From Clostridia bacterium (lineage in GTDB: Bacteria; Bacillota; Clostridia; Oscillospirales; CAG-272), in the NCBI GenBank assembly GCA_017508195.1, contig JAFVZL010000006.1:1-64000 (forward strand): a stretch of 64,000 nt of DNA, in the 5' to 3' direction. Below the pieces are notes generated by a model. The model ran no database searches and had not been told where the DNA came from. It was given only the letters and a program-made list of their open reading frames with translations. The stretch's first letter is position 1. The number at the start of each line of letters is the position of its first letter. The position numbers and the translations under genes are program-made. This document shows, piece by piece, positions 25,566 through 34,820 of this stretch.

Positions 25566-25910
25566 ATGTTTGAAAAAAATCTTCGATTTGCATATCTTCT
25601 CGACTTTTACGGCTCGGTTCTCGATGAGCATACCGAGGCGGTTATGAAGGCGTATTACGACGATGATCTGTCGCTCTCCGAGGTTGCAGCCGGGGTCGGA
25701 ATATCGCGCCAGGGCGTGAGGCACGTCATTAAGCGCGGTGAGGAACAGCTCGAGTTTCTCGAGGAAAGACTCGGTCTTGCCAAGGGACACGAGAATATCG
25801 ACGAGGCTCTTGCGAAGCTGCGCATGATAGCCGAGGCTCTTCCCTCCTCTGTCGGTGAGGCAAAGGACAAGATACTCGAACTCGCGACGGTTATCGAGGA
25901 AAATAACTAA
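25566..25910 (+). CDS. ylxM: YlxM-family HTH protein, putative SRP regulator
   Basis: A 114-residue protein of the YlxM/p13 family. It has a sigma-70 region-4-like helix-turn-helix (L-S-L-S-E-V-A-A-G-V-G-I-S-R-Q-G-V-R-H-V-I) near residues 40-60, then a helical C-terminus. In streptococci and Bacillus the gene sits beside ffh, and YlxM modulates signal recognition particle activity. Here it precedes ffh by 32 bp in the same transcript. The start is ATG at 25566 with GGAG 9 bases upstream, rather than a GTG at 25551 that overlaps this ribosome binding site. Confidence 0.93.
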   Translation: MFEKNLRFAYLLDFYGSVLDEHTEAVMKAYYDDDLSLSEVAAGVGISRQGVRHVIKRGEEQLEFLEERLGLAKGHENIDEALAKLRMIAEALPSSVGEAKDKILELATVIEENN

Positions 25911-25942
25911 AGCAAGCACCGTAAGGTGAGACGGGAGGCATC

Positions 25943-27283
25943 ATGGCTGGAATGTTCGGCACTCTCGCCGAGAAATTAGCAAACGCTTTCAAGCGTTTCA
26001 GAAGTAAAGGAAAGCTCATTGAGGCTGACGTCAAGGAGGGTATGCGCGAGGTTAAGCTCGCACTTCTCGAGGCAGACGTTAACTTCAAGGTAGTTAAGGA
26101 ATTCATTAAGACGGTCAGTGAAAGAGCCGTCGGTCAGCAGGTGCTCGAGAGCCTTATGCCTGCTCAGCAGGTCATTAAGATCGTTCACGAGGAGCTTATC
26201 AAGCTCATGGGCTCCGAGGCAGCGAAGCTGAACGTAAGTCCTAAGCCCCCGACAGTCATTATGATGGTCGGTCTTCAGGGTGCAGGTAAGACGACACATA
26301 CGGCAAAGCTCGCTATGCACCTCAAATCAAAGGGTAAGCACCCTCTGCTCGTTGCCTGTGACGTATACAGGCCCGCAGCAGTAGATCAGTTAAAGATAGT
26401 CGGTGAGTCTGCGGGAGTACCCGTATTCTCTCTCGGCACGAAGATATCACCCGTAGAGATCGCCAAGGCGGGCGTTGAGCATGCTCGTAAGAACGGTTTT
26501 GATACGGTATTTATCGATACCGCCGGTAGACTTCACGTTGACGAGGAGCTCATGAGAGAGCTCGCAGGAATCAAGGCGGCGGTCAATCCCACCGAGATAC
26601 TGCTCGTCGTAGACGCGATGCTCGGTCAGGATGCAGTTAACGTTGCGACATCGTTCAACGATCTGCTCGATATCACGGGCGTTATCCTTACCAAGATGGA
26701 CGGTGACACCCGAGGCGGTGCGGCACTTTCCATAAGACACGTAACAGGCAAGCCCATCAAGTTCGTGGGTACGGGCGAAAAGCTCGATGCTCTCGAGGTA
26801 TTCCACCCCGACAGAATGGCGTCGAGAATACTCGGAATGGGCGACGTTCTCTCGCTTATAGAAAAGGCGGAGATGGCTTACGATGAGAAGCAGGCTATTG
26901 AGCTCGAGAAAAAAATGCGTGAGCAGACCTTCTCGCTTGAGGACTTCCTTATGCAGATGCGCCAGCTCAAGAAGATGGGTAACCTCGAGCAGATCATCGG
27001 TATGCTCCCCGGTGCAAACATGGGCGCACTTAAGAATGCTCAGCTCGACGAAAATCAGATGACACGCACCGAGGCTATCATCCTTTCAATGACGAAGAAA
27101 GAGCGTCTGCACCCCGAGATCATCAACGGCTCGAGAAGAAAGCGTATCGCAAACGGCTCGGGTACGTCGGTCGAGGACGTAAACAAATTGCTTAAGCAAT
27201 TTGAGCAGATGAAGAAGATGATGAAGCAGCTGTCCGGCATGGGCAAGCGCAAGATGCCCTTCGGCATGAAATTTCCCTTTTAA
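25943..27283 (+). CDS. ffh: Signal recognition particle protein Ffh
   Basis: A 446-residue SRP GTPase. The N-domain is followed by the G-domain with G1 G-L-Q-G-A-G-K-T-T, D-T-A-G-R, T-K-M-D-G-D and the insertion-box C-D-V-Y-R-P-A-A. The C-terminal M-domain is methionine-rich with G-S-R-R-K-R-I-A-N-G-S-G. It binds 4.5S/SRP RNA and signal sequences of nascent membrane proteins and delivers ribosomes to FtsY. It is normal in length, and co-transcribed with ylxM upstream and rpsP downstream. Confidence 0.98.
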   Translation: MAGMFGTLAEKLANAFKRFRSKGKLIEADVKEGMREVKLALLEADVNFKVVKEFIKTVSERAVGQQVLESLMPAQQVIKIVHEELIKLMGSEAAKLNVSPKPPTVIMMVGLQGAGKTTHTAKLAMHLKSKGKHPLLVACDVYRPAAVDQLKIVGESAGVPVFSLGTKISPVEIAKAGVEHARKNGFDTVFIDTAGRLHVDEELMRELAGIKAAVNPTEILLVVDAMLGQDAVNVATSFNDLLDITGVILTKMDGDTRGGAALSIRHVTGKPIKFVGTGEKLDALEVFHPDRMASRILGMGDVLSLIEKAEMAYDEKQAIELEKKMREQTFSLEDFLMQMRQLKKMGNLEQIIGMLPGANMGALKNAQLDENQMTRTEAIILSMTKKERLHPEIINGSRRKRIANGSGTSVEDVNKLLKQFEQMKKMMKQLSGMGKRKMPFGMKFPF

Positions 27284-27337
27284 TCGCTGATAAAAACAAA
27301 AAAATAAATTAAACAATCATTTTGGAGGAAAACAAAA

Positions 27338-27583
27338 ATGGCAGTAAAAATCAGACTTAAGAGAATCGGTTCCAAGAAGAACCCCTTCTATCGCGTAGTA
27401 GTTGCAGACGAGAGATCGCCCCGCGACGGTAAGTTCATCGAGGAGATCGGTTACTACAACCCCCTCACCGATCCCGCAGACATCAAGATCGATGCTGAGA
27501 AGGCTACCAAGTGGCTTGATAACGGCGCTCAGCCCACCGAGACCGTAAGAACTCTTCTCAAGAAGACCGAGATCCTTAAGTAA
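27338..27583 (+). CDS. rpsP: 30S ribosomal protein S16
   Basis: An 81-residue protein with the S16 N-terminus [19 protein letters not shown] and a middle segment E-E-I-G-Y-Y-N-P. It is needed for 30S assembly. A strong GGAGG precedes the ATG. Gene order ffh-rpsP-khpA is the usual Firmicutes arrangement. Confidence 0.98.
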   Translation: MAVKIRLKRIGSKKNPFYRVVVADERSPRDGKFIEEIGYYNPLTDPADIKIDAEKATKWLDNGAQPTETVRTLLKKTEILK

Positions 27584-27606
27584 TCTCGAGATTGGTAAGG
27601 TTTAAC

Positions 27607-27840
27607 ATGGATCTTGGACAGGTACTCGCAAATATAGCGCGTGCTATCGTCGACAATCCCGACGAGGTTTCCGTAGAGCAGAACATCGACGGCAACGACG
27701 TTGAGCTTATTCTCACTGTTGCAGAGAGCGATACAGGCATGGTTATCGGCCGCCACGGCAGAATTGCTAAGGCGATCCGCCAGGTCATGAAGGCTGCTGC
27801 TAACACCTGCGGAAAGCACGTTACTGTTGAAATTAAATAA
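27607..27840 (+). CDS. khpA: KH-domain RNA-binding protein KhpA
   Basis: A 77-residue single KH domain (YlqC/KhpA family) with G-M-V-I-G-R-H-G-R-I-A-K-A-I-R, which carries the G-x-x-G RNA-binding loop. It forms an RNA chaperone with KhpB in Gram-positives, affecting cell division and sRNA function. Start is ATG at 27607 behind TAAGG; a TTG five codons upstream is less likely. It ends the operon: the usual rimM, trmD and rplS are missing here, and a strong terminator follows. Confidence 0.93.
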   Translation: MDLGQVLANIARAIVDNPDEVSVEQNIDGNDVELILTVAESDTGMVIGRHGRIAKAIRQVMKAAANTCGKHVTVEIK

Positions 27841-27847
27841 GACAAGT

Positions 27848-27884
27848 CGAAAAGCGATGCGTTTTGCATCGCTTTTCGGTTTTT
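27848..27884 (+). terminator. Terminator after khpA
   Basis: CGAAAAGCGATGC, loop GTTTT, GCATCGCTTTTCG, then GTTTTT: a perfect 13-bp stem. Confidence 0.92.
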
Positions 27885-27981
27885 ACGTTATCGATCTGAC
27901 GCCTTCGGTTACGCAATCACCCATAACGAACGAGTTATTATAGTTATACGGAAAATAGAAATTCTATTTTCTCCTTAGCTA

Positions 27982-28010
27982 TTGAAAGATGGGAGAATAT
28001 GTTATATAAT
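27982..28010 (+). promoter_or_regulatory. Promoter of the malic enzyme gene
   Basis: TTGAAA (27982-27987), 17-bp spacer, TATAAT (28005-28010). Confidence 0.8.
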
Positions 28011-28045
28011 GTATGTGATAATAAAACGTTACGGAGGGATGACAA

Positions 28046-29218
28046 ATGAACATCAGAGAAAAATCGCTTGAAAAGCACTATGAGTGGGGAGGCAAGATCG
28101 AGGTCGTGACCCGCTGCAAGATAGAGGACAAAGAAGACCTCTCCCTCGCGTATACTCCCGGTGTTGCAGAGCCCTGCCTTGTAATAGAAAAGGATATCAC
28201 CAAGTCCTATGAGCTTACTCGCAGAAGCAATCTCGTAGCAGTTATTACCGACGGAACCGCCGTGCTCGGTCTCGGTGATATCGGACCCGAGGCGGGTATG
28301 CCCGTTATGGAGGGTAAATGTGCGCTATTCAAGTCATTTGCCGACGTTGACGCCTTCCCTATCTGCATCCGTTCAAAAGACGTAGACGAGATCGTACGCA
28401 CGGTTTATAATATAAGCGGCTCATTTGGCGGAATCAATCTCGAGGATATTTCCGCACCTCGCTGCTTCGAGATAGAAAGAAAGCTCAAGGAAATATGCGA
28501 TATCCCCGTATTTCACGATGATCAGCACGGTACCGCCATCGTTGTAGCAGCAGCACTTATCAACGCACTTAAGGTTGTTAAAAAGGAGATCGGTCAGGTC
28601 AAGGTCGTTATCAACGGTGCGGGCTCGGCAGGTACTGCTATAGCTGAGCATCTTATCGCGCTCGGTGTCAAGGATATCATCATGGTAGACCGCTTCGGTG
28701 CTATCTCCCGTGATGATGAGACTCTCTCACCTGCTCACCGTGAGCTTGCTATGAAGACGAACGCAGAGCTCATCAAGGGCACTCTCGGTGAAGTTATAGT
28801 CGGCAGGGACGTATTCATCGGTGTTTCCGCTGCTGACGTTCTGAAGCCCGAGATGGTAAAGGCGATGGCAAAGGATGCAATCGTGTTCGCTATGGCTAAC
28901 CCCTCCCCCGAGATCATGCCGAACCTCGCGCTCGAGGCGGGTGCAAGGATAGTCGGCACGGGTCGCTCGGACTTCCCTAACCAGATCAACAACGTGCTTG
29001 CATTCCCCGGCATTTTCCGCGGTGCGCTCGATTGCCGCGCCTCCGAGATCAACAAGGAGATGCAGGTTGCCACCTCTTACGCACTTGCTTCTCTCATTAA
29101 GGAAGACGAGCTTAACGAGGAAAACATCATCCCGAATCCTCTCGATAAGAGTGTTGTACCCGCAGTTGCCGAAGCTGTTATGAAGGCGGCAAGGGAAAGC
29201 GGAGTCGCCAGAATATAA
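28046..29218 (+). CDS. NAD(P)-dependent malic enzyme
   Basis: A 390-residue short-form malic enzyme. Visible motifs are [11 protein letters not shown], the metal-site F-H-D-D-Q-H-G-T-A, the Rossmann G-A-G-S-A-G and A-N-P-S-P-E. It converts malate to pyruvate plus CO2 with reduction of NAD(P). The length is that of the catalytic core without the phosphotransacetylase-like extension of E. coli MaeB. It has its own promoter and terminator. With PEP carboxykinase at the window's right end it could run C4/C3 interconversion, although they are 35 kb apart. Confidence 0.95.
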   Translation: MNIREKSLEKHYEWGGKIEVVTRCKIEDKEDLSLAYTPGVAEPCLVIEKDITKSYELTRRSNLVAVITDGTAVLGLGDIGPEAGMPVMEGKCALFKSFADVDAFPICIRSKDVDEIVRTVYNISGSFGGINLEDISAPRCFEIERKLKEICDIPVFHDDQHGTAIVVAAALINALKVVKKEIGQVKVVINGAGSAGTAIAEHLIALGVKDIIMVDRFGAISRDDETLSPAHRELAMKTNAELIKGTLGEVIVGRDVFIGVSAADVLKPEMVKAMAKDAIVFAMANPSPEIMPNLALEAGARIVGTGRSDFPNQINNVLAFPGIFRGALDCRASEINKEMQVATSYALASLIKEDELNEENIIPNPLDKSVVPAVAEAVMKAARESGVARI

Positions 29219-29277
29219 TAGATAACATCGAATACGATGATTTGATTTTTTTCTCAATAATATGTGTTTATTCCGCG

Positions 29278-29315
29278 GCAGAGCTATGTTTTTTGCGTAG
29301 CTCTGCTGTTTTTTT
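29278..29315 (+). terminator. Terminator after the malic enzyme gene
   Basis: GCAGAGCTA pairs with TAGCTCTGC; TGTTTTTTT follows. Confidence 0.85.
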
Positions 29316-29358
29316 CTGCGTATTATGGATCGAGCAGCTTACGAAAAATACACGCACC

Positions 29359-29388
29359 TTGACAATAATAATATATTTTTGTTATAAT
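29359..29388 (+). promoter_or_regulatory. Promoter of glpK
   Basis: TTGACA (29359-29364), 18-bp spacer, TATAAT (29383-29388), 32 bases before the glpK start. Confidence 0.82.
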
Positions 29389-29419
29389 AAAAGCAGAAAG
29401 AAGTATGGGGGTATTCCTT

Positions 29420-30916
29420 ATGAAAAAATATATTATGGCTTTAGATCAGGGTACGACAAGCTCCAGATGTATTCTCTTTGAAAAGAACGGCAAGCTCGTA
29501 AGCTCAGCACAGAAGGAGTTCGCGCAGATATTCCCTAAGGAGGGTTGGGTCGAGCACGATCCTATGACGATATGGTCTACTCAGATAGCTGTGGCTACCG
29601 AGGCACTGCTGAAGATCGGCGGAAGCTGGGATGAGGTATACGGAATAGGTATCACCAACCAGCGCGAGACAGTTGTGGTATGGGACAGAGAAACAGGCGC
29701 GCCCGTTTATAACGCGATAGTGTGGCAGTGCCGCAGAACGGCAGAATACTGCCGTAAGCTTGCTGACGAGGGATACTCCGAGCTTATCAAGTCTAAGACG
29801 GGTCTTCTCATTGACCCCTACTTCTCTGCTACCAAGCTGAAGTGGATACTCGACAACGTAGACGGTGTGCGTGAGCGTGCAGAGCGCGGCGAGCTTTGCT
29901 TTGGTACTATTGACAGCTGGCTGATATTCAATCTTACCGGCGGTAAGGTACACGCGACGGACCCCTCAAATGCATCGAGAACGATGCTATATAACATCCA
30001 CACTATGGATTGGGACAAGGAGCTGCTCTCGCTATTCGGTATTCCCGAGTCGATGCTCCCCACCGTTATGCCATCATCGGGCATCTTCGGATACACCGAC
30101 AAGCGCGTGCTCGGTGGTGAGGTGGCTATCGGCGGTGTAGCGGGTGACCAGCAGTCAGCGCTTTTCGGTCAGTACTGCTTCAACAAGGGTGATATAAAGA
30201 ATACCTACGGCACGGGTGCGTTCCTTCTTATGAACACGGGAGATGCTCCCTATACCACCGATAACGGTCTTGTGACCACCGTGGCATGGCAGATTGGAGA
30301 TAAGGTATCATACGCGCTCGAGGGCTCGGTATTCACCTGCGGTGCGGCTATTCAGTGGCTACGCGACGGACTTAGAGTTATCGAGTCTGCTCAGGACAGC
30401 GAATACTACGCGAAAAAGGTGCCCGATTCGGGTGGCGTTATGGTCGTGCCCGCATTTACGGGACTTGGTGCGCCCTGGTGGGATCCTTACGCACGCGGAG
30501 TAATTATCGGTGTCAGCCGTGCGACTAACAAGTATCATATCATAAGAGCGACACTCGAGTCGCTTGCTTATCAGACTGCTGACGTTGTAAGGCTTATGGA
30601 GAGCTCGGTAGATATGAAAATACCCCGTCTTAAGGTAGACGGCGGTGCTTCCGCAAACAATCTTCTGCTCGGATTCCAGGCAAATATGCTCGGTGTGAAT
30701 ATCGAAAGACCCGAGTGTGTCGAAACAACGGCACTTGGTGCAGCATATCTGTGCGGCCTTGCCCTCGGCATTTATTCTTCCCTCGACGAGCTACGCAAAA
30801 ACGATAAGCCCGACAGCATCATCTCTCCTACGGAGAGCGAGGAGTGGCGTGAAGCGCATATATCAAGATGGCATAAGGCGGTAGAGCGTTCACTCGATTG
30901 GGCGGATTTCGCTTAG
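29420..30916 (+). CDS. glpK: Glycerol kinase
   Basis: A 498-residue FGGY-family kinase. It begins K-K-Y-I-M-A-L-D-Q-G-T-T-S-S-R (phosphate-1 loop) and carries the glycerol-kinase segments I-T-N-Q-R-E-T, W-Q-C-R-R-T and G-G-V-A-G-D-Q-Q, plus the FGGY signature near L-K-V-D-G-G-A-S-A-N-N. It phosphorylates glycerol to sn-glycerol-3-phosphate. Start is ATG at 29420 (GGGGG upstream); an in-frame ATG five codons before it lacks a ribosome binding site. It is monocistronic here: no glycerol facilitator or glpD/glpA lies next to it. Confidence 0.97.
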   Translation: MKKYIMALDQGTTSSRCILFEKNGKLVSSAQKEFAQIFPKEGWVEHDPMTIWSTQIAVATEALLKIGGSWDEVYGIGITNQRETVVVWDRETGAPVYNAIVWQCRRTAEYCRKLADEGYSELIKSKTGLLIDPYFSATKLKWILDNVDGVRERAERGELCFGTIDSWLIFNLTGGKVHATDPSNASRTMLYNIHTMDWDKELLSLFGIPESMLPTVMPSSGIFGYTDKRVLGGEVAIGGVAGDQQSALFGQYCFNKGDIKNTYGTGAFLLMNTGDAPYTTDNGLVTTVAWQIGDKVSYALEGSVFTCGAAIQWLRDGLRVIESAQDSEYYAKKVPDSGGVMVVPAFTGLGAPWWDPYARGVIIGVSRATNKYHIIRATLESLAYQTADVVRLMESSVDMKIPRLKVDGGASANNLLLGFQANMLGVNIERPECVETTALGAAYLCGLALGIYSSLDELRKNDKPDSIISPTESEEWREAHISRWHKAVERSLDWADFA

Positions 30917-30954
30917 TTTTATTAAGATTTAAGATCTACACCGCTATCAAGGAC

Positions 30955-30991
30955 AAAGAGGAACAGACCGAAACGGCTGTTCCTCTTTTTT
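30955..30991 (+). terminator. Terminator after glpK, probably bidirectional
   Basis: AAAGAGGAACAG pairs exactly with CTGTTCCTCTTT and runs into more T. It sits between glpK and the convergent lipoprotein gene. Confidence 0.9.
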
Positions 30992-31005
30992 AAATATATA
31001 ATGCA

Positions 31006-33777
31006 TCACGCCCATACATTTTCCTCGGTGTGTGTAGCTCCCGAGGGATCGGTGACGGATACGGTGAAGCAGTAGACGTACTTGTCGATTATCGCCTCAT
31101 AGTGCTCATCGTCTATCTCAATTTTCAGGGTGTAGACACCGCTCGTTGTGCTTATTTGCGCGGTGAACAGCATATCCGTAAACTCGCCCGAAAATGCACC
31201 AAGCCTGACGAGCTTATCACCGTAGCCTCCGAGGTTGAGCGCTCCCTCGGCTACGTAGCTTTCATCGGCGTGCGTGTACGTAACGTAGAAATCGGTAAGC
31301 GTGTATATCTCCCCGACGTAATTTGTAATGAAATTAAATACCTTATCGAGCGGAGAAACGGTCTTGTCGGTGCATTTCAGGATATCGAAGCGACGCTTGA
31401 ACATATCGGAAATCGACACGTCAGGGTCATATTCGTCATTGTCGATGCCGAGATACGTATACTCTCCGTAAGTACCGTCGTAGATTATGCTTGCAAAGTG
31501 GTACTTTTCCGTCATATTACCGTCGCGGAGAATAAGCTCGTCGAGTGTTGCGGGTATGAAAAGCTCATCTATAAGTCCCGTGACGTGAGTCCTACCGTCT
31601 ATGCACTTATCACTGAATTCCATGGCTACGATAGGAAGACCGTAAAGACTCTCGGGTATTCTGACAGTTCTGTCCTCTCCATAGTAATTGACAAGCTTTA
31701 TTCCCTCTTGATAGATGTATTTCTCGGGGAAATTCTTGTGAAATTCGGCAAGCGCCTCCTCGTTGGTATCACGGAAAACGTTTATAAAGGGGATGCCAAT
31801 AGTTACCGAAGGATGGCTCGCGCGGTACTCATCAAATTCCGACTCGTTACAGGGGAGATGAAGACGGTAGTTACCGAGAATGCCCTGCGCGTTATCTTTA
31901 TCAGTAGGCTGCTCCATTTTTATAGTGGGCAGGCTGAAGCTTATCAGCGAATCCGGAATATATATATCTATTTCCGCCTCGGGTCTTAACTGAAAAGCGG
32001 CATTGAAGTGCTCTACTCCGTGCTCGATCGTAAGCTTTGTCACGGACTCGAAGTCGGCGACGCTTACGCTCTGGTAATCTTCGGTTATATATAGCTCGAT
32101 TGGAATGATGATATTCGGAAGGATCGAATGCTTGTCTATCTCTGCACCGCTGACGCCGGATCGGAGCTCTACGTCATATACAGCTCCGTATTCATCAACT
32201 ATCAATACGCTTTCGAAGTCACCGACGAGAACGAGCTTTCCGATGTGGGAAAGACTTGATATCATATTCGGAATGTCGTAGCGAGCAGTCATACCGCCCT
32301 CTATAACATCAGTGAAATCCACGTTAAGATCGATTATGTTTACAGTAGGAGTGAGCGTACCGCCCGCCATTCCGTGAAGCACCCTCTCGAACACGTCATA
32401 AACACTGAAGCCATCATTCTCCGCTTTAAGCACGAGAGGATACTCTATATTTTTTAATGAATTGAAATAGTCTCTGGCGGCAAGGCCCCCGATTCCGTTC
32501 TTCGGAACACGGCTGAAATCGAGCTTAAGCTCGGTCGCGCCCGGGACGTCGGAGAGGTACATCAAAACCTCGCCATCCTTGGTATAGAGGCTACCGTCCA
32601 CACTTTTAAAGTATGGATTAGAAGCGGGGACGGTAATCCTTTCGAACACGGCATCGACGATCTCACCGTTACCGTATACTCTCTCAAGAAGAGGTGAAAA
32701 ATCTCCCCCTTCCGGGTCGCAGACCGTTTTTGCCTCCGAGCCGAAGATCATCGACTGCGGCAGAACAAGCTCCTTCACAGTACCGCTGTAATCATAGACA
32801 ACGAAGCCCTCTCCTAAAACAACGTCCTCGGGGATGACAATCCTTTCCTCGCCGTTTGCACCGTAGCCGTAGCAGACAGTTTCCTCACCATTCTCGCTGT
32901 AAAGCAGACCGTAGTCAGGCTCTAAAGACTCGGGAAATATCTTTTTCTGCGACTCGGTATACTCCTCAAGAGTTATAGTGTATTCGGCGGAATTCTCAAG
33001 TTTCTTGATCTCTGCCGGATTATATCCCTCAAAATAATCAAAAACTATATCAGCGCATAAGGATACAGCCTCATCGTCGGAGATTACATATCCGACGCTT
33101 GCCCCGCGACGAGAGATAACGTAGCTCATACCGTCATTTTGTGGCGAGGAACGGTAGAAGATGAAATCGCCATCAGCTTCACCGTATGCATAGAACATGT
33201 TTTCGAGGCTTTCATCAAACTGAAGGCATGTGAAGGTATAATCCCCCTGCGATTTGTAATCAAGGTGGAAAACGATGAAGATCTCGTCAACGCTGAATTT
33301 TGAATAGACGTAAGTAGATATAACATTATCGACCTTATCGGTCCTGAACCACTGATCGGAGGGACCCTTTATGGTAACACCGTAAAACTCGCTTGCTCCG
33401 TGTTTCTCTGTAATGGCATCCCCGAGAATGAGAGGAACGTAGGTAGCCATATCGAAAACCTCTTGGTAATACGATTGCACAGTGGTTTCTCTCTTTTCGT
33501 CAGCACTCGCGAGTATATCAAATATATCATCTGCACTTGTATCAGTTACAGGTGCTAAAAACGGAGCGTTGCTCCCTATGAATTCAAAAAGCGCCGTCTG
33601 CCTTGCACGAGGGGCGGTGTTGCTAGCAGTCGCATCATCCACGATCTCGGTGATACGCTCCTTGTACTCGAGATACTCGTCATTGGTGGCGGTGGGAGTA
33701 GGACCGCAAGAGGTCGCAAGGAGTATCAAGACGATAGTAAGTGATAGACAAATAAGAGAGTTTACAATTCTTTTCAA
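31006..33777 (-). CDS. Large lipoprotein with BspA-like LRR segments
   Basis: A 923-residue exported protein. The N-terminus is a lipoprotein signal (M-K-R-I, hydrophobic stretch, L-A-T-S-C-G-P) with a probable lipidated Cys at residue 24. An alpha/beta domain of ~300 residues follows, with no name I can give. The middle has segments such as F-K-S-V-D-G-S-L-Y-T-K-D-G-E-V-L and P-E-D-V-V-L-G-E-G-F, which resemble the BspA-type leucine-rich repeats of surface proteins, though here irregular and degenerate. It probably lies on the outer face of the membrane and may bind ligands or surfaces. It is a single-gene unit with its own promoter. Confidence 0.7.
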   Translation of the reverse strand: MKRIVNSLICLSLTIVLILLATSCGPTPTATNDEYLEYKERITEIVDDATASNTAPRARQTALFEFIGSNAPFLAPVTDTSADDIFDILASADEKRETTVQSYYQEVFDMATYVPLILGDAITEKHGASEFYGVTIKGPSDQWFRTDKVDNVISTYVYSKFSVDEIFIVFHLDYKSQGDYTFTCLQFDESLENMFYAYGEADGDFIFYRSSPQNDGMSYVISRRGASVGYVISDDEAVSLCADIVFDYFEGYNPAEIKKLENSAEYTITLEEYTESQKKIFPESLEPDYGLLYSENGEETVCYGYGANGEERIVIPEDVVLGEGFVVYDYSGTVKELVLPQSMIFGSEAKTVCDPEGGDFSPLLERVYGNGEIVDAVFERITVPASNPYFKSVDGSLYTKDGEVLMYLSDVPGATELKLDFSRVPKNGIGGLAARDYFNSLKNIEYPLVLKAENDGFSVYDVFERVLHGMAGGTLTPTVNIIDLNVDFTDVIEGGMTARYDIPNMISSLSHIGKLVLVGDFESVLIVDEYGAVYDVELRSGVSGAEIDKHSILPNIIIPIELYITEDYQSVSVADFESVTKLTIEHGVEHFNAAFQLRPEAEIDIYIPDSLISFSLPTIKMEQPTDKDNAQGILGNYRLHLPCNESEFDEYRASHPSVTIGIPFINVFRDTNEEALAEFHKNFPEKYIYQEGIKLVNYYGEDRTVRIPESLYGLPIVAMEFSDKCIDGRTHVTGLIDELFIPATLDELILRDGNMTEKYHFASIIYDGTYGEYTYLGIDNDEYDPDVSISDMFKRRFDILKCTDKTVSPLDKVFNFITNYVGEIYTLTDFYVTYTHADESYVAEGALNLGGYGDKLVRLGAFSGEFTDMLFTAQISTTSGVYTLKIEIDDEHYEAIIDKYVYCFTVSVTDPSGATHTEENVWA

Positions 33778-33836
33778 GGCATATTCTCCTTTTTCGTTTT
33801 ATCCATCGTAAGGTCGAATAAGAATAAGATAAGTAA

Positions 33837-33865
33837 ATTATAGCACACGCAAAAATACTTTGCAA
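33837..33865 (-). promoter_or_regulatory. Promoter of the lipoprotein gene
   Basis: On the minus strand TTGCAA (33865-33860), 17-bp spacer, TATAAT (33842-33837). Confidence 0.75.
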
Positions 33866-33983
33866 GGGATATAACTGAAATCAACCGAGCATACGCAGTG
33901 TAAATATGAGAAAAAGGAGTGCGTAAAGATTCGTGTAGTTTGTTGTTAATAAAAGAGCGTGTGTCGCGTTACCGATTCTGTCA

Positions 33984-34143
33984 CACTTTACAACATTTCT
34001 CCACTGCGTAGGAAATATTGAAAAGCGTGAGGGTGGTCGAATCTGCTCTTCCCCGCTTTCCCACATCGGGCTATGGAAAAGCGGTGATTTCTTTTTTTAC
34101 TACTGACTGAAGGATGATGGAAACCGTTGTATTCTTGAAATGC
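33984..34143. repeat. 160-bp direct repeat, left copy
   Basis: It starts CACTTTACAACATTTCTCCA and ends near GAAACCGTTG. It matches the segment at 34821-34980 at close to 90% by eye, in the same orientation. It includes a hairpin-forming CCGCTTTCC ... GGAAAAGCGG. No coding frame is credible in it. Confidence 0.85.
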
Positions 34144-34336
34144 TCTTGATTGCATCTCGTTTCCTGCATCAGAGACTTGACATTATTGCTCTATCATGAT
34201 ATAAAGAGCCAAACAAACCTAATAGTAAACTTCTGTTCGGAATGTGGACAAAAATGCAATCAAGGGTAAAGCACATATAATCTACGCATTAATATAAAGT
34301 ATAATACGATAACTAAAAAGCAACATCAAACCACAG

Positions 34337-34487
34337 GGGCTCTGACTCAGGCAACGGGAATTTGCTCCGTCTTACAAACTTTCCACAGGAAAGTGACGTC
34401 GCAATTTTTCGACCCCGATTTCACTGCGCGGTGCTTGTGAAACGGGCTCTCACATGCCCACTTCAAAGAAAGACGGCAGAATCACGA
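34337..34487. repeat. 151-bp tandem unit, first copy (tRNA-Gly 3'-end fragment)
   Basis: It begins GGGCTCTG and soon carries CAGGCAACGGGAAT (34348-34361), which equals the 3' end of the tRNA-Gly gene read from this strand. It then departs from the tRNA into a structured segment with ACTTTCC-ACA-GGAAAGT and TTTCAC...GTGAAA hairpins. It is repeated almost unchanged at 34488-34637. Confidence 0.85.
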
Positions 34488-34637
34488 GGGCTCTGCCTCC
34501 GGCAACGGGAATTTGCTCCGTCTTACATACTTTCCACAGGAAAGTGACGTCGCAATTTTTCGACCCCGATTTCACTACGCGGTGCTTGTGAAACGGGCTC
34601 TCACATGCCCACTCCAAAAGATACGGCAGAGCCACGA
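34488..34637. repeat. 150-bp tandem unit, second copy (tRNA-Gly 3'-end fragment)
   Basis: Nearly identical to 34337-34487. The tRNA-Gly fragment here is GGCAACGGGAAT (34501-34512). A third partial copy starts at 34638 with GGGCTCTGCC and runs directly into the intact tRNA-Gly gene. Confidence 0.85.
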
Positions 34638-34656
34638 GGGCTCTGCCGTATCTTTT
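34617..34656 (-). terminator. Terminator directly after tRNA-Gly
   Basis: AAAAGATACGGCAGAGCC pairs exactly with its reverse complement around ACGAG. On the minus strand it starts at the last A of the tRNA CCA end and closes with CTTTT. It is an unusually long 18-bp perfect stem. Confidence 0.75.
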
Positions 34657-34729
34657 GGAGCAGGCAACGGGAATCGAACCCGCACAGTCAGCTTGGGAAG
34701 CTGAAGTTCTACCACTAAACCATGCCTGC
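34656..34729 (-). tRNA. tRNA-Gly (anticodon CCC)
   Basis: A 74-nt gene including an encoded CCA. The acceptor GCAGGCA pairs with TGCCTGC; the D-arm region, anticodon stem TCAGC/GCTGA with loop TTCCCAA, and T-arm CGGG-TTCGATT-CCCG all fold. The anticodon CCC reads GGG. A TTGACA-17-TAAACT promoter lies 22 bp upstream. Partial copies of its 3' end lie downstream in the tandem units. Confidence 0.95.
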
Positions 34730-34750
34730 TTATTTATTTTAACCGTATTT

Positions 34751-34779
34751 AGTTTAGCATTTTTTCTCTCGTTTGTCAA
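34751..34779 (-). promoter_or_regulatory. Promoter of tRNA-Gly
   Basis: On the minus strand TTGACA (34779-34774), 17-bp spacer, TAAACT (34756-34751). Confidence 0.8.
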
Positions 34780-34820
34780 TATAGCTTTAGGGTTAGTTTT
34801 TCGCGTTAAATTTTTCTTCG

